Source of the DNA: JBEDUK01 sp040414485
GTDB lineage: Bacteria > Actinomycetota > UBA4738
Length of the DNA: 64,000 nucleotides
Assembly (NCBI GenBank): GCA_040414485.1
Contig: JBEDUK010000068.1
Location: 1 to 64,000, forward strand
Direction: 5' to 3'
Shown here: one piece after another, positions 27,525-35,920 of the stretch
Numbering within the stretch: the stretch's first letter is position 1
How the letters are laid out: each line of letters starts with the position of its first letter
Program-made: the position numbers and the translations under genes
The notes under the pieces: generated by a model
What the model was told of the DNA's origin: nothing
Database searches by the model: none
What the model saw: only the letters and a program-made list of their open reading frames with translations

Positions 27525-28487
27525 CTACCGAGAAGCGGGCGCGCGGGGTCCGGCCGTGCTGACCTTGCTGTCCGCCGAGTGCCCGACCAGGTCCGCGACC
27601 ATGCGTGAGGCGGCCAGCACGGCATCGAGCCGCACGCCCGTTTCGATCCCCATGTCGTCCAGCATGTTGACGACGTCCTCGGTGGCGATGTTGCCGTTCG
27701 ATCCACCAGGCGCGAACGGCGAGCCGCCCAGCCCGGCCACGCTCGCGTCGAACTCGGTCACGCCCATCTGGAGCGCCGCCAGGACGTTCGCCATCGCCGT
27801 CCCGCGCGTGTCGTGGAAGTGCATGTTCAGCCTGAGAACCGCCGGGTCGAACCGATCGTAAAGCAGGCTTACCATTGACCACACGCGCGTGGGCGTCGCC
27901 ATCCCGGTCGTGTCACCCAGCGAGATCCCCCGCGCGCCCATGTCCAGCAGCCGAGCGGCCATGTCCGCGACCCGTGCCGGCGCGACGTCGCCTTCGTATG
28001 GATCGCCGAACGCCGCCGAGACGCTGACCTCCACGGGGACGCCGGCGCTCCGCGCGGCCGCGATGACGTCGGCCACGTCGCGAACCGCGTCCTCGACCGG
28101 CTTGCCGACGTTGGTCTGGCTGTAGCCGTCGGAGACCGAGACGAACGCCTGCAGCGAGGCGAACCCGCCGACCTCGAGCGCCGTCTCGGCGCCGCGGCGG
28201 TTCGGCACCAACGCCGAATACGCGACCCCGATCGTCCGGTGCACGCGCGCCCAGACGGCCGAGGCGTCGGCCATGGCGGGCACGGCCTTGGGCGAGACGA
28301 ACGACACGGCCTCGATCTTCGGAACGCCGGTCGCCGACAGGGCGTCGATCAGAGCGGCCCGCGCCTCCACCGGCAGCGGCGCCTCCGCCTGCAGGCCGTC
28401 GCGCGGTCCGACCTCGCGGATGGTGACGCGTTCCGGAAGCTCGGCCGGACCCCGGTGGGCGCTCACAGGACCGGAGGGATCCTCCAC
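27525..28487 (-). CDS. HMG-CoA lyase-like enzyme lacking the usual catalytic cysteine
   Basis: DRE-TIM metallolyase of 320 residues, the family that splits 3-hydroxy-3-methylglutaryl-CoA into acetoacetate and acetyl-CoA. Seen: REVGPRDGLQ (metal-binding Asp30), NMHFHDTRG (His223, His225), Asn266 in SNGNIATED. The loop that is GGCPYA in characterised lyases reads GGSPFAPG, with Ser256 in place of the catalytic cysteine. This may mark a related lyase with another substrate, or a weak enzyme. Last gene of the carboxylase-Rieske-hydratase-lyase run, 22 bp after the hydratase. The GTG start is uncertain; GTG 28466 is an alternative. Confidence 0.88.
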   Translation of the reverse strand: MEDPSGPVSAHRGPAELPERVTIREVGPRDGLQAEAPLPVEARAALIDALSATGVPKIEAVSFVSPKAVPAMADASAVWARVHRTIGVAYSALVPNRRGAETALEVGGFASLQAFVSVSDGYSQTNVGKPVEDAVRDVADVIAAARSAGVPVEVSVSAAFGDPYEGDVAPARVADMAARLLDMGARGISLGDTTGMATPTRVWSMVSLLYDRFDPAVLRLNMHFHDTRGTAMANVLAALQMGVTEFDASVAGLGGSPFAPGGSNGNIATEDVVNMLDDMGIETGVRLDAVLAASRMVADLVGHSADSKVSTAGPRAPASR

Positions 28488-28509
28488 GAGATCGTTCGCG
28501 CCGGGTCGC

Positions 28510-29286
28510 TCATCGCCCGCGCCAGTTCGGCTGGCGCTTCTCGTTGAACGCGGCGATGCCCTCGCGCCGGTCCTCGCTCGCCACGGCCCGCCGCCACGCC
28601 GCGTCCTCCAGTTCGAGGCCCTGTTGCATCGGCACCTCGAGCCCTCGGTCGACCGCCGCCTTGGCCTCGCGCACGCCGACCGGAGAGTTCGAGCAGATCT
28701 CGTTTGCCAGGGACATGGTGGTCTCAGCCAGACCGGCGCGCGGCACCACCCGCTGGACCAGACCGATGTCGCGGGCCTCCTCGGCGCCGATCCGGCGGCC
28801 GGTCAGGATCAGTTCCTTCGCCCGCGCCATCCCGATGCGTCGCGCCAGCACCTGCGTCCCGCCGCCGCCGGGAACGATGCCGACCCTGGTCTCCGGCAGG
28901 CCGAACATCGCCTCGTCGCTGGCCACGATGAGGTCGCACGAGAGGGCCAGTTCGAACCCGCCGCCCAGCGCGTACCCGAACACCGAGGCGATCGTCGGCT
29001 GCGGCACGGCGCGGATCGAGTCGAACATGGCCCGCATCAGGACGCGGTTGCGCATCCAGCCGGCGTCGTCCAGCGCGTTGCGCTCCTTGAGGTCGGCGCC
29101 CACGCAGAACGCACGGTCGCCCTCCGCATTGAGGACGATCACCCACGCGTTCGAGTCGGCGGCCGCGGCCAGGACCGCGCCGGCGAGCTCGTTCGCCACC
29201 TCGCCCGAGATCGCGTTCAGAGCCTCCGGGCGAGCCAGCGTGACAACGCCCACGTGACCATCGATGCGCCGCCTGACGAACGCCAT
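28510..29286 (-). CDS. Enoyl-CoA hydratase/isomerase
   Basis: Crotonase-fold enzyme of 258 residues. Oxyanion-hole and active-site segments are visible: FCVGADLKE near residue 60 and YALGGGFELALSCDL near 105. MFGLPETRVGIVPGGGGTQ near 127 carries the glutamate pair used for hydration, and both glutamates are present. In context it could be methylglutaconyl-CoA hydratase of leucine breakdown, acting between the carboxylase and the lyase of this cluster, though a general hydratase is equally possible. Lies 1 bp from the Rieske gene upstream, so it is co-transcribed. Confidence 0.92.
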   Translation of the reverse strand: MAFVRRRIDGHVGVVTLARPEALNAISGEVANELAGAVLAAAADSNAWVIVLNAEGDRAFCVGADLKERNALDDAGWMRNRVLMRAMFDSIRAVPQPTIASVFGYALGGGFELALSCDLIVASDEAMFGLPETRVGIVPGGGGTQVLARRIGMARAKELILTGRRIGAEEARDIGLVQRVVPRAGLAETTMSLANEICSNSPVGVREAKAAVDRGLEVPMQQGLELEDAAWRRAVASEDRREGIAAFNEKRQPNWRGR

Positions 29287-29287
29287 G

Positions 29288-29638
29288 TCAGTTCACGTGG
29301 ACGGTTCCGTCGCGGGTCTCGATCCTTCCGCGGCGCAGTGGCGCGACCCTGGTGAACAGCTCGTAGCCGCGATCGAGACCGGGGACCTTCTCGAATCCGG
29401 CCTGGGGTCCGCGCACCATGCGGCCGGTCGTCACGTCGTACTTCGCGCCGTGCCTCGGGCAGACCAGGCAGCCGTCGCGCTTGTCGATGCGCCCCTTCGC
29501 GAGGTCGGCGAACAGGTGCCGGCATCGGCGCGACACGGCGAACAGTTCGCCGTCCGAGTTGCCGACCGCCCACGGCCCCGCACCGACGACGGTCCCGGGG
29601 GGCAGCGACTCGAGCGGTCCGACTTCGATCTCGGGCAT
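29288..29638 (-). CDS. Rieske [2Fe-2S] ferredoxin-like protein
   Basis: A 116-residue soluble Rieske domain. Cluster ligands are in CRHLFADLA (C-x-H) and CLVCPRHGAKYD (C-x2-H). Single-domain Rieske proteins of this length usually carry electrons to ring-hydroxylating oxygenases or nitrite reductase, neither of which is in this cluster. AGGAG lies 5-6 bases before the ATG. It sits between the carboxylase beta gene (7 bp upstream) and the hydratase gene (1 bp downstream), so its role is probably tied to acyl-CoA metabolism in an unexplained way. Confidence 0.9.
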   Translation of the reverse strand: MPEIEVGPLESLPPGTVVGAGPWAVGNSDGELFAVSRRCRHLFADLAKGRIDKRDGCLVCPRHGAKYDVTTGRMVRGPQAGFEKVPGLDRGYELFTRVAPLRRGRIETRDGTVHVN

Positions 29639-29645
29639 CCTGCTC

Positions 29646-31193
29646 CTATACCGGCGGCACGCCGTGGTGGCGTCCGCTGAACGTACGGTCCTTCGTCGCG
29701 GCCTGATCGAGCCGCTTGACCAGTTCGGCCCGGAGGTCGTCGGGCTGGACGACCGCGTCGATCACGTTCTCGGAGGCCAGGTGGACGAGGTCGATGTCCT
29801 CCTCGTACTCGCGCCGGCGCTCCGCGACGAATGCCGCCCGCTCCTGCGGGTCCTCGATCGCCTGGATGCGGTTGAAGTACACGGCGTTCACCGCCGGCTC
29901 AGGGCCCATGACCGCGATGCGCGCCGTGGGCAGCGCGAGCGTGGCGTCCGGCTCGAACCCGGGCCCGGCCATGGCGTACAGGCCTGCCCCGTAGGCCTTG
30001 CGGACCACCACGCAGAACTTCGGCACCGTGGCCTCGCTGACGGCGGTGATCAGTTTCGCGCCGTGCCGGATGATCCCCTGGCGCTCCACGGCGCTGCCGA
30101 TCATGAAGCCCGGCACGTCGGCGAGGAACACCAGCGGGATGTTGAACGCGTCGCAGAGCCATACGAACCGCGCCACCTTGTCGGACGAGTCCACGAACAG
30201 CACGCCGCCCAGGTGCGCCGGCTGGTTCGCCACGATCCCGACGGCGCGTCCGTCCATGCGGGCCAGGCCGGTGATGACCTCCTTCGCGAAGTCCGGCTTG
30301 ATCTCGAAGAACGACCCTTCGTCGACCAGGCCGGCGATCAGCGCGTACATGTCGAACGGCCGCGACTCGTCCTCCGGGACCAGGCCCGCCAGCGACCCGC
30401 GAAATGCGACGGTTTCCGCTTCGGCCTCCGGCGGAGCCTCGGCGAACGACTGCGGAAAATACGAGAGATATGCGCGGGCCGATTCGATGGCGGCCTTGTC
30501 GTCCGGCACGCAGAGGTCGCCGACGCCGCTCACCTCGCAGTGCATCCGCGCGCCGCCCATCTCCTCGAGCGTGACCTTCTCCCCGATCACCTCCTCTGCC
30601 ATCCGGGGCGAACCGAGGTACATCGAGGCGTTCTTCTCCACCATGAACACCACGTCGCAGAAGGCCGGGATGTACGCGCCGCCGGCGGCCGACGGGCCGA
30701 ACAGACAGCACACCTGCGGGACGCGGCCGCTCGCCTGGACCTGGTTGTAGAAGATCCGCCCCGCGCCACGGCGGCCGGGGAAGAGCTCGACCTGGTCGGT
30801 GATGCGCGCGCCGGCCGAGTCCACCATGTAGACGATCGGGATCGATCGCTTGCGGGCCGTCTCGATGATCCGGACGATCTTCTCGACGGTCCTCGCTCCC
30901 CACGAGCCGGCCTTGACTGTGGGGTCGTTCGCCATCACCGCGACCGGCCGGCCGTGGATCGAACCGACCCCTGTGACGACGCCGTCGGCGGGCAGGTCAC
31001 CGGCCATCGCGTTCGCCAGCAGGCCGTCCTCGGCGAACGTGGATTCGTCATCGAGCAGCAGGCGCAGCCGGTCGCGAACGAAGAGCTTGCCCTGCTCGGC
31101 GAGCTTCGCGTGGTACTTCGCGTCGCCGCCGGCGCGCGCCCTGTCGGACGCCTCCGCGAGCACGTCGGCGTGCGCTCGAACCGTGTCGGCCAT
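29646..31193 (-). CDS. Acyl-CoA carboxylase beta subunit (carboxyltransferase)
   Basis: A 515-residue carboxyltransferase with both crotonase-like halves. Seen: VYMVDSAGARITDQVE and GPSAAGGAYIPAFCD in the N half, and VPGFMIGSAVERQGIIRHGAK and KAYGAGLYAM in the C half. Length and the GARI/AAGGAY motifs suit methylcrotonyl- or propionyl-CoA carboxylase. With the hydratase and lyase-like genes behind it, leucine/isovalerate degradation is the likeliest setting. Its alpha partner is at 24836-26599. First gene of the run, with its own -10 box 11 bases before the ATG. Confidence 0.94.
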   Translation of the reverse strand: MADTVRAHADVLAEASDRARAGGDAKYHAKLAEQGKLFVRDRLRLLLDDESTFAEDGLLANAMAGDLPADGVVTGVGSIHGRPVAVMANDPTVKAGSWGARTVEKIVRIIETARKRSIPIVYMVDSAGARITDQVELFPGRRGAGRIFYNQVQASGRVPQVCCLFGPSAAGGAYIPAFCDVVFMVEKNASMYLGSPRMAEEVIGEKVTLEEMGGARMHCEVSGVGDLCVPDDKAAIESARAYLSYFPQSFAEAPPEAEAETVAFRGSLAGLVPEDESRPFDMYALIAGLVDEGSFFEIKPDFAKEVITGLARMDGRAVGIVANQPAHLGGVLFVDSSDKVARFVWLCDAFNIPLVFLADVPGFMIGSAVERQGIIRHGAKLITAVSEATVPKFCVVVRKAYGAGLYAMAGPGFEPDATLALPTARIAVMGPEPAVNAVYFNRIQAIEDPQERAAFVAERRREYEEDIDLVHLASENVIDAVVQPDDLRAELVKRLDQAATKDRTFSGRHHGVPPV

Positions 31194-31204
31194 GGTCGGA
31201 CGGA

Positions 31205-31210
31205 AGTCTA
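31205..31210 (-). promoter_or_regulatory. -10 hexamer TAGACT of the carboxylase beta operon
   Basis: Reads TAGACT on the minus strand, 11 bases before ATG 31193. Confidence 0.4.
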
Positions 31211-31330
31211 CCCGTGCAGGGTCGCCGGGCTTCCATTCGGCGTGCGGAACACGGGCCGTTCGTCCCGCGGCAACCCGGCCACCAGCGGCAAGGATCGGGC
31301 CGAAGGCAGACTTCGCGAGGAGCGTGACAC

Positions 31331-31873
31331 GTGGACGCCCAACCAGGATCGCACCGCTCTCGACACCCTTCCGTGGCCACGCCGACGCTGAAGCTCATCC
31401 CCGAGGTGCCCGTGCCCGCCCGCGTCCGCATGCCGTGGGGAGCCCGCGTGCTGGCCGGTCTGGCGGTGATCCAGGGGATCGGCGGACTGGTCGGGATGGC
31501 GATCCTTCTGACGAACGTGCATGGGAGTGCCGAACTGCCGGTCTCCTCGCTCCACGCGTTCGGCCTCCATTCGTATCTGGTTCCGGCCCTGGTTCTCGGC
31601 CTTCCGCTCGGGATCGGGGCGCTCGTCGCCGCGTACGGGTTGTGGCGGCGGCCGGCGTGGCGTTGGACGCGCCCGCTGGTCGGCTGGACGCGCGAGCACT
31701 GGGCGTGGGTCGGCGCCGCCGCGGTCGCGTGCGGCGTGATCGCGCTCATCGCGCTCGAGGTGTCGCTCACGCCGATCCGCAGCCCGCTGCAGTGGGCCTT
31801 CGGCACGGTCGCAGCGTTGATGGCCATCGCGGCCGCGTTGCCGTCGGTGCGGAGGCACTACGCGGAGCGCTGA
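31331..31873 (+). CDS. Small polytopic membrane protein of unknown function
   Basis: A 180-residue protein with four hydrophobic segments (about 40-60, 75-105, 120-145, 150-170) after a polar N-terminus. No family recognised. GTG 31331 is supported by GAGGAG about 9-10 bases upstream. It sits alone between the carboxylase operon and the CoA-ligase gene, 10 bp tail-to-tail from the latter. Confidence 0.7.
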   Translation: MDAQPGSHRSRHPSVATPTLKLIPEVPVPARVRMPWGARVLAGLAVIQGIGGLVGMAILLTNVHGSAELPVSSLHAFGLHSYLVPALVLGLPLGIGALVAAYGLWRRPAWRWTRPLVGWTREHWAWVGAAAVACGVIALIALEVSLTPIRSPLQWAFGTVAALMAIAAALPSVRRHYAER

Positions 31874-31883
31874 GAAGCGCCGC

Positions 31884-33185
31884 CTACACGACGTCGGTGA
31901 CGTCGAAGACGCGCCTGATCTTCCCGGTCTCCGACCGGGGGAGCGATCCCGGGTCTCCGCACGAGACCTCCACCCTGATCCGGAGGCGCTCCGCCAGGCG
32001 CTCGCGCAGACGCCGTTCGACCTCGTGGCGCATGGGCACGTCATCCCGCGTGGCCAGTTCGGCCTTCACCGTGATCTCCGCGAGCGTCCCGCGCCGGTCG
32101 ACCCAGATCTGGTACTGGCCGCCGAGCGCGGCATCGTCCAGAACGACCGCCTCGATCGCCGACGGAAAGACGTTCACCCCTCTCACGATCAGCATGTCGT
32201 CCGTCCGCCCGGACAGCCTCGCCACGCGGCGGAACGTTCGCCCGCACGGGCACGGGTCGTCGACGAAGCGCGTGACGTCGCCGGTCCGGTACCGCAGGAC
32301 TGGGAGCGCCTGCTTCGTCAACGTGGTCAGAACCAGTTCGCCCGGAGACCCGTCCGTCACCGGCTCGCCCGAGGCCGGATCGACGATCTCCGGCAGGAAG
32401 TGGTCGTCGAACACGTGCATCGCGCCCTTGCCCTCGCGGCACTCCATGGCCACACCGGGGCCGATCACCTCGGACAGGCCGTAGATGTCGCAGGCGTCGA
32501 TCCCGCCCCACGCCTCCTCGAGCTTCGTCCGCATCGCGTCCGACCACGGCTCCGCGCCGAAAAGCCCGTAGCGGAGCGTCGAACGGATCGCGTCCATCAA
32601 CCCGTCCTCGACGGCGCGCTCGGCGAGCAGCAGCGCGAACGACGGCGTGGCGCACAGGCCGTTGGCGCCGAGGTCGTTCATGAGCGAGATCTGGAACCCT
32701 GGGTTCCCACCGGACGCCGGCACGACCGTGGCGCCCAACCGCTCCGCTCCGTAGTGAAGGCCGAGCCCGCCGGTGAACAAGCCGTAGCCGTACGCGTTGT
32801 GCACGACGTCGTCCGGGGTCCCGCCCGCGCAGGCGATCGAGCGCGCGTTGACGTCGGCGAACAGCGCGATGTCCGACGCCGTGTAGGCAACCACGGTCGG
32901 CTTGCCCTTCGTGCCGGAGGACGCGTGGATGCGCACGCACGACGGGAGCGGCACCGTCAGCATCCCGAACGGATACGTCTCACGAAGGTCCGCCTTGACG
33001 GTGAAGGGCAGCGCAGCGAGGTCGTCAACGCTGCGGATCGAACCCGGGTCGACGCCGGCCAGCTTCGAGCGCCAGTAGGGGGAGTCCTGCGTCGCGAGCC
33101 GTTCGATCAGCGTGCTGAGGCGCTCGCCCTGTTCGGCGCGGCGCTGCTCCCGGCTCGCGGTCTCGATCTCGGGCTGGAACAGCAT
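31884..33185 (-). CDS. paaK: Phenylacetate-CoA ligase-type adenylate-forming enzyme
   Basis: A 433-residue ligase of the PaaK branch of the ANL superfamily. The P-loop SSGTKGKPT is near residue 90, the AYGYGLFTGG and YGLSEVIGPG motifs follow, and a C-terminal domain carries RTDDMLIVRGVNVFPSAIE. Members activate phenylacetate or similar aryl acids to CoA esters by way of an adenylate. No other phenylacetate genes (paaABCDE) are nearby, so the true acid is unknown. GGAAGGGG precedes ATG 33185. The gene lies 33 bp downstream of the enoyl reductase. Confidence 0.9.
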   Translation of the reverse strand: MLFQPEIETASREQRRAEQGERLSTLIERLATQDSPYWRSKLAGVDPGSIRSVDDLAALPFTVKADLRETYPFGMLTVPLPSCVRIHASSGTKGKPTVVAYTASDIALFADVNARSIACAGGTPDDVVHNAYGYGLFTGGLGLHYGAERLGATVVPASGGNPGFQISLMNDLGANGLCATPSFALLLAERAVEDGLMDAIRSTLRYGLFGAEPWSDAMRTKLEEAWGGIDACDIYGLSEVIGPGVAMECREGKGAMHVFDDHFLPEIVDPASGEPVTDGSPGELVLTTLTKQALPVLRYRTGDVTRFVDDPCPCGRTFRRVARLSGRTDDMLIVRGVNVFPSAIEAVVLDDAALGGQYQIWVDRRGTLAEITVKAELATRDDVPMRHEVERRLRERLAERLRIRVEVSCGDPGSLPRSETGKIRRVFDVTDVV

Positions 33186-33218
33186 GGGGCGAGCCCCTTC
33201 CGCACGACTCCGGTCCGG

Positions 33219-34046
33219 CTAGTGCTCGGAGTCGGACTCCTCCGTCGCGCCCGCCGATTCGCCCTGCCGGGGACGCACGTCCGCCCCCATGGCGTGAAAG
33301 CCCCCGTCGACGTGCACGATCTCGCCGCTGATGCTCTTCGACCAGTCGGAGAGCAGGAACGCCACCGTTCGGGCCACCGGATCCGGATCGGTCACGTCCC
33401 AGCCGAGCGGGGCGCGGGTTCCCCAGATCGACGCCAGGTCCTGGAAGCCGGGGATGCCCTTCGCAGCCACGGTTCGAAGCGGACCGGCCGAAACCAGGTT
33501 CGTGCGGATGCTGAACTCGCCGAGGTCGCGGGCGAGGTACCGGGCGACCGACTCCAGCCCCGCCTTCGCAACGCCCATCCAGTCGTAGAGGGGCCACGCG
33601 AACGCCGCGTCGAAGTCGAGTCCGACGATCGCCCCCCCCTCCTCCCACATCAGAGGCAGGAGCCCCTTCGCAAGCGCCTTCAGCGAGTACGCGCTGGTCT
33701 GGAACGCCGTCGCCGCGCTCTCCCACGGCGTGTCGAGGAAGTTCCCCCCCAGTGCGTCCGTCGGGGCGAACGCGATGGCGTGCAGGAACCCGTCCAGACG
33801 GCCCCATCGAGAGGACAGTTCGCCGGCCAGCGCCTCCACGTGTGCCGGGTCGTTGACGTCCAACTCGAGCACGTCCGGGGTCGACGGCAGGCGCCGCGCG
33901 CTCTTCTGCGTGAGCGACATCGCCCGCCCGAACCCCGTAAGGACGATCTCGGCGCCCTGCTCCTGCGCGACCCGGGCCGACGCGAAGGCGATGCTCTGCG
34001 GGGTGAGCACCCCGGTGATCAGCAGCCGTTTCCCTTCGAGCAGCAT
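33219..34046 (-). CDS. fabI: NADH-dependent enoyl-ACP reductase (InhA-like)
   Basis: Catalyses the last reduction of each FAS-II elongation cycle. The 275-residue SDR resembles mycobacterial InhA more than E. coli FabI: GKRLLITGVLTPQSIAF start, RVAQEQGAEIVLTGF, GAIVGLDFD, and the catalytic Tyr-x6-Lys in YDWMGVAK. The C-terminal 20 residues are an acidic, serine-rich tail not usual in the family. ATG 34046 fits the InhA start, and a TAGACT box lies 8 bases before it. Divergent from the SCP2-hydrolase gene; upstream of the CoA ligase. Confidence 0.93.
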   Translation of the reverse strand: MLLEGKRLLITGVLTPQSIAFASARVAQEQGAEIVLTGFGRAMSLTQKSARRLPSTPDVLELDVNDPAHVEALAGELSSRWGRLDGFLHAIAFAPTDALGGNFLDTPWESAATAFQTSAYSLKALAKGLLPLMWEEGGAIVGLDFDAAFAWPLYDWMGVAKAGLESVARYLARDLGEFSIRTNLVSAGPLRTVAAKGIPGFQDLASIWGTRAPLGWDVTDPDPVARTVAFLLSDWSKSISGEIVHVDGGFHAMGADVRPRQGESAGATEESDSEH

Positions 34047-34054
34047 GGGATCGC

Positions 34055-34060
34055 AGTCTA
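34055..34060 (-). promoter_or_regulatory. -10 hexamer TAGACT of fabI/inhA
   Basis: Reads TAGACT on the minus strand, 8 bases before ATG 34046. Its position supports that start. Confidence 0.5.
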
Positions 34061-34104
34061 CCCGTGCCCTTTTGCGGAAGTTCGGCCTGAACCCCGACGG
34101 GTTA

Positions 34105-34110
34105 TATCCT
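34105..34110 (+). promoter_or_regulatory. -10 hexamer TATCCT before the SCP2-hydrolase gene
   Basis: Eight bases before ATG 34119, which opens a three-codon frame (Met-Ala-Pro-stop) whose stop overlaps GTG 34127 of the main gene. The usual gap therefore fits the micro-frame rather than the main start. Confidence 0.4.
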
Positions 34111-34126
34111 TTCCTGTGATGGCACC

Positions 34127-35350
34127 GTGAAGACCGCCGGGGCGCCCGCTGCAAGCCCGGAGGCCGTCGAAGGACACGAAGCCGTCGCCAAGCGCATCAG
34201 GTCGCTTCCGAAGCGGTTCCGCTCGGAGAGCGTGAACGGGCTGGCGGCGGAGTGGGAACTGCGAATCGACGGCCGTGCGTTCGCCGTTTCCGTCCGCGAC
34301 GGTCAGTGCGATGCGCGTGCGGGCGCCGCGCTCGCCCCGGCCGCCGTGATCACCACCGACGCACGCACCTGGCTCGCCATGGACGAGGGGAGCCTGGGCG
34401 GCATCGACGCCTTCCTGCAGCGCCGGCTCCAGGTCGCCGGGAACCTCGACATGGGCGTGCGCCTGCAGACGCTGTTCAAGCCGCACGGCCGCCGGGCCCG
34501 ACCGACGGACCTCCAGGTGTCCGACGTGCCGGTGGACGGACTCCACCTGGCCACCTACATCGCGGGCAGCGGCGACCCGCTGGTGCTGCTCCACGGGCTC
34601 GGCGGGTCGAAGATCTCCTGGCTGCCACTGCTCTCGGTGCTCGCCGAGCACCACCGCGTGATCGCGCCGGACCTTCCGGGTCACGGCGAGTCCGACAAGC
34701 CGCGCGGAGTGGACTTCAGTCCCCGCTACTACGCGCGCGTGGTCCGAATGCTGATGGACGCGGTCGATATGGACCGGGCGGTGGTGGTCGGCAACTCCAT
34801 GGGCGGCCGGGTCGCGCTGGAACTCGCCCTTCGGTCGTCCCGGCGCGTGCGCGCGATGGCGCTGCTCGACCCCGCGCTGCCGGGTCTGCGGTGGCGCTAC
34901 GTGATGGGCTTCACCCGCGTCGTCCCCACGGAGTTCGGCAGGGTGTCGCTGCCGCTGCGGCGCCGGTGGACCGAGATGGCGGTCCGGCGCCTGTTCGCAG
35001 ACCCGGGCAGGTTGCCGCCGCAGGCCGTCCGCGCGGCGGCGGATGAGTTCATCAGGATCTATGAAGACCCGGCGGCCAGGCTCGCGTTCTTCGCGTCCCT
35101 CCGGCAGATCGTGATGGAGCGGCCCGGTCCGTTCTTCGCGTCCATGCGGCGGGTGCGGCAGCCCACGCTCGTGGTGTTCGGCGACCGCGACCGCCTGGTG
35201 CCGGCGCGGCTGGGAACGACGCTCGCCCAGAGCCTGCCGAACGCCGAACTTCACTTCCTGCACGACATCGGGCACGTTCCGCAGTTCGAGGCGACCGAGC
35301 AGACGCTGGACCTGCTCAAGCCCTTCCTGGAGACGTTGGCGAAGGCCTGA
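34127..35350 (+). CDS. SCP2 sterol-carrier domain fused to alpha/beta hydrolase
   Basis: A 407-residue fusion. Residues about 25-118 resemble an SCP2 lipid-binding domain (ELRIDGRAFAVSVRDG, TTDARTWLAMDEG). Residues about 130-405 are an alpha/beta hydrolase: oxyanion LLHGLGGS, nucleophile Ser224 in VGNSMGG, aspartate in FGDRDRLVP, histidine in DIGHVPQF. A hydrolase that carries its own lipid-binding module suggests an acyl ester or lipid substrate delivered intramolecularly. GTG 34127 overlaps the stop of a three-codon frame. Divergent from inhA, so lipid metabolism is a sensible context. Confidence 0.85.
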   Translation: MKTAGAPAASPEAVEGHEAVAKRIRSLPKRFRSESVNGLAAEWELRIDGRAFAVSVRDGQCDARAGAALAPAAVITTDARTWLAMDEGSLGGIDAFLQRRLQVAGNLDMGVRLQTLFKPHGRRARPTDLQVSDVPVDGLHLATYIAGSGDPLVLLHGLGGSKISWLPLLSVLAEHHRVIAPDLPGHGESDKPRGVDFSPRYYARVVRMLMDAVDMDRAVVVGNSMGGRVALELALRSSRRVRAMALLDPALPGLRWRYVMGFTRVVPTEFGRVSLPLRRRWTEMAVRRLFADPGRLPPQAVRAAADEFIRIYEDPAARLAFFASLRQIVMERPGPFFASMRRVRQPTLVVFGDRDRLVPARLGTTLAQSLPNAELHFLHDIGHVPQFEATEQTLDLLKPFLETLAKA

Positions 35351-35372
35351 CGGCCTCGCCGTCCTCGCTGTC

Positions 35373-35903
35373 CTACGAGTCCGGCCGGAGCGCCTCGTCG
35401 AACGCGGCCAGCGTGTCGGCATCGAACAGCACGAAGCGAACCAGCTCGACCGTGCCGGCGGTCGCCGTCGCCTGCCTGACCGCACCGACCGCGACCGGTG
35501 CGGCGAGGTCCACGGGGTAGCCGTAGACGCCGGTCGAGATCGCCGGGAACGCGACGGAGGCCGCGCCCAGGTCCTCGGCGAGCCGGAGCGACTCCGTGTG
35601 GCAGCGAGCCAGGAGCGTGGCCGGATCGTGCTCGCGCGTGTAGACCGGCCCGACCGTGTGGATGACCCACCGCGCCGGAAGGTCGCCCGCCCCGGTCGCG
35701 ACCGCCTCGCCGGCGGGCAGGCCATCCCGATACCGCGCGTCCTCGCTTCGGATCCGCCGGCATTCGGCCAGGATCGACGGGCCGCCGCGGCGATGGATCG
35801 CGCCGTCGACGCCGCCGCCGCCCATGAGGCTCGAGTTGGCCGCGTTGACGATCGCGTCGACCCGCTGCTCGGTGATGTCGCCTCGGACGGCTTCGATCCG
35901 CAC
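35373..35903 (-). CDS. Macrodomain protein (O-acetyl-ADP-ribose deacetylase type)
   Basis: A 176-residue MacroD-type domain: GDITEQRVDAIVNAANSSLMGGGGVDGAIH at the start (GDIT, NAAN and GGGV are ligand-loop motifs) and AFPAISTGVYGYP near residue 115. Relatives remove acetyl from O-acetyl-ADP-ribose or ADP-ribose from acidic residues. GTG 35903 is preferred because it avoids overlap with the divergent vanY-type gene starting at 35921; ATG 35939 would extend it by 12 residues. No ADP-ribosyltransferase or sirtuin gene is adjacent. Confidence 0.9.
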   Translation of the reverse strand: MRIEAVRGDITEQRVDAIVNAANSSLMGGGGVDGAIHRRGGPSILAECRRIRSEDARYRDGLPAGEAVATGAGDLPARWVIHTVGPVYTREHDPATLLARCHTESLRLAEDLGAASVAFPAISTGVYGYPVDLAAPVAVGAVRQATATAGTVELVRFVLFDADTLAAFDEALRPDS

Positions 35904-35908
35904 GGCCC

Positions 35909-35914
35909 TAGGAT
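35909..35914 (+). promoter_or_regulatory. -10 hexamer TAGGAT of the VanY-type gene
   Basis: Six bases before ATG 35921, inside the 17-bp gap between divergent start codons. The rest of the promoter must lie in the macrodomain coding sequence. Confidence 0.45.
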
Positions 35915-35920
35915 GCCGCA

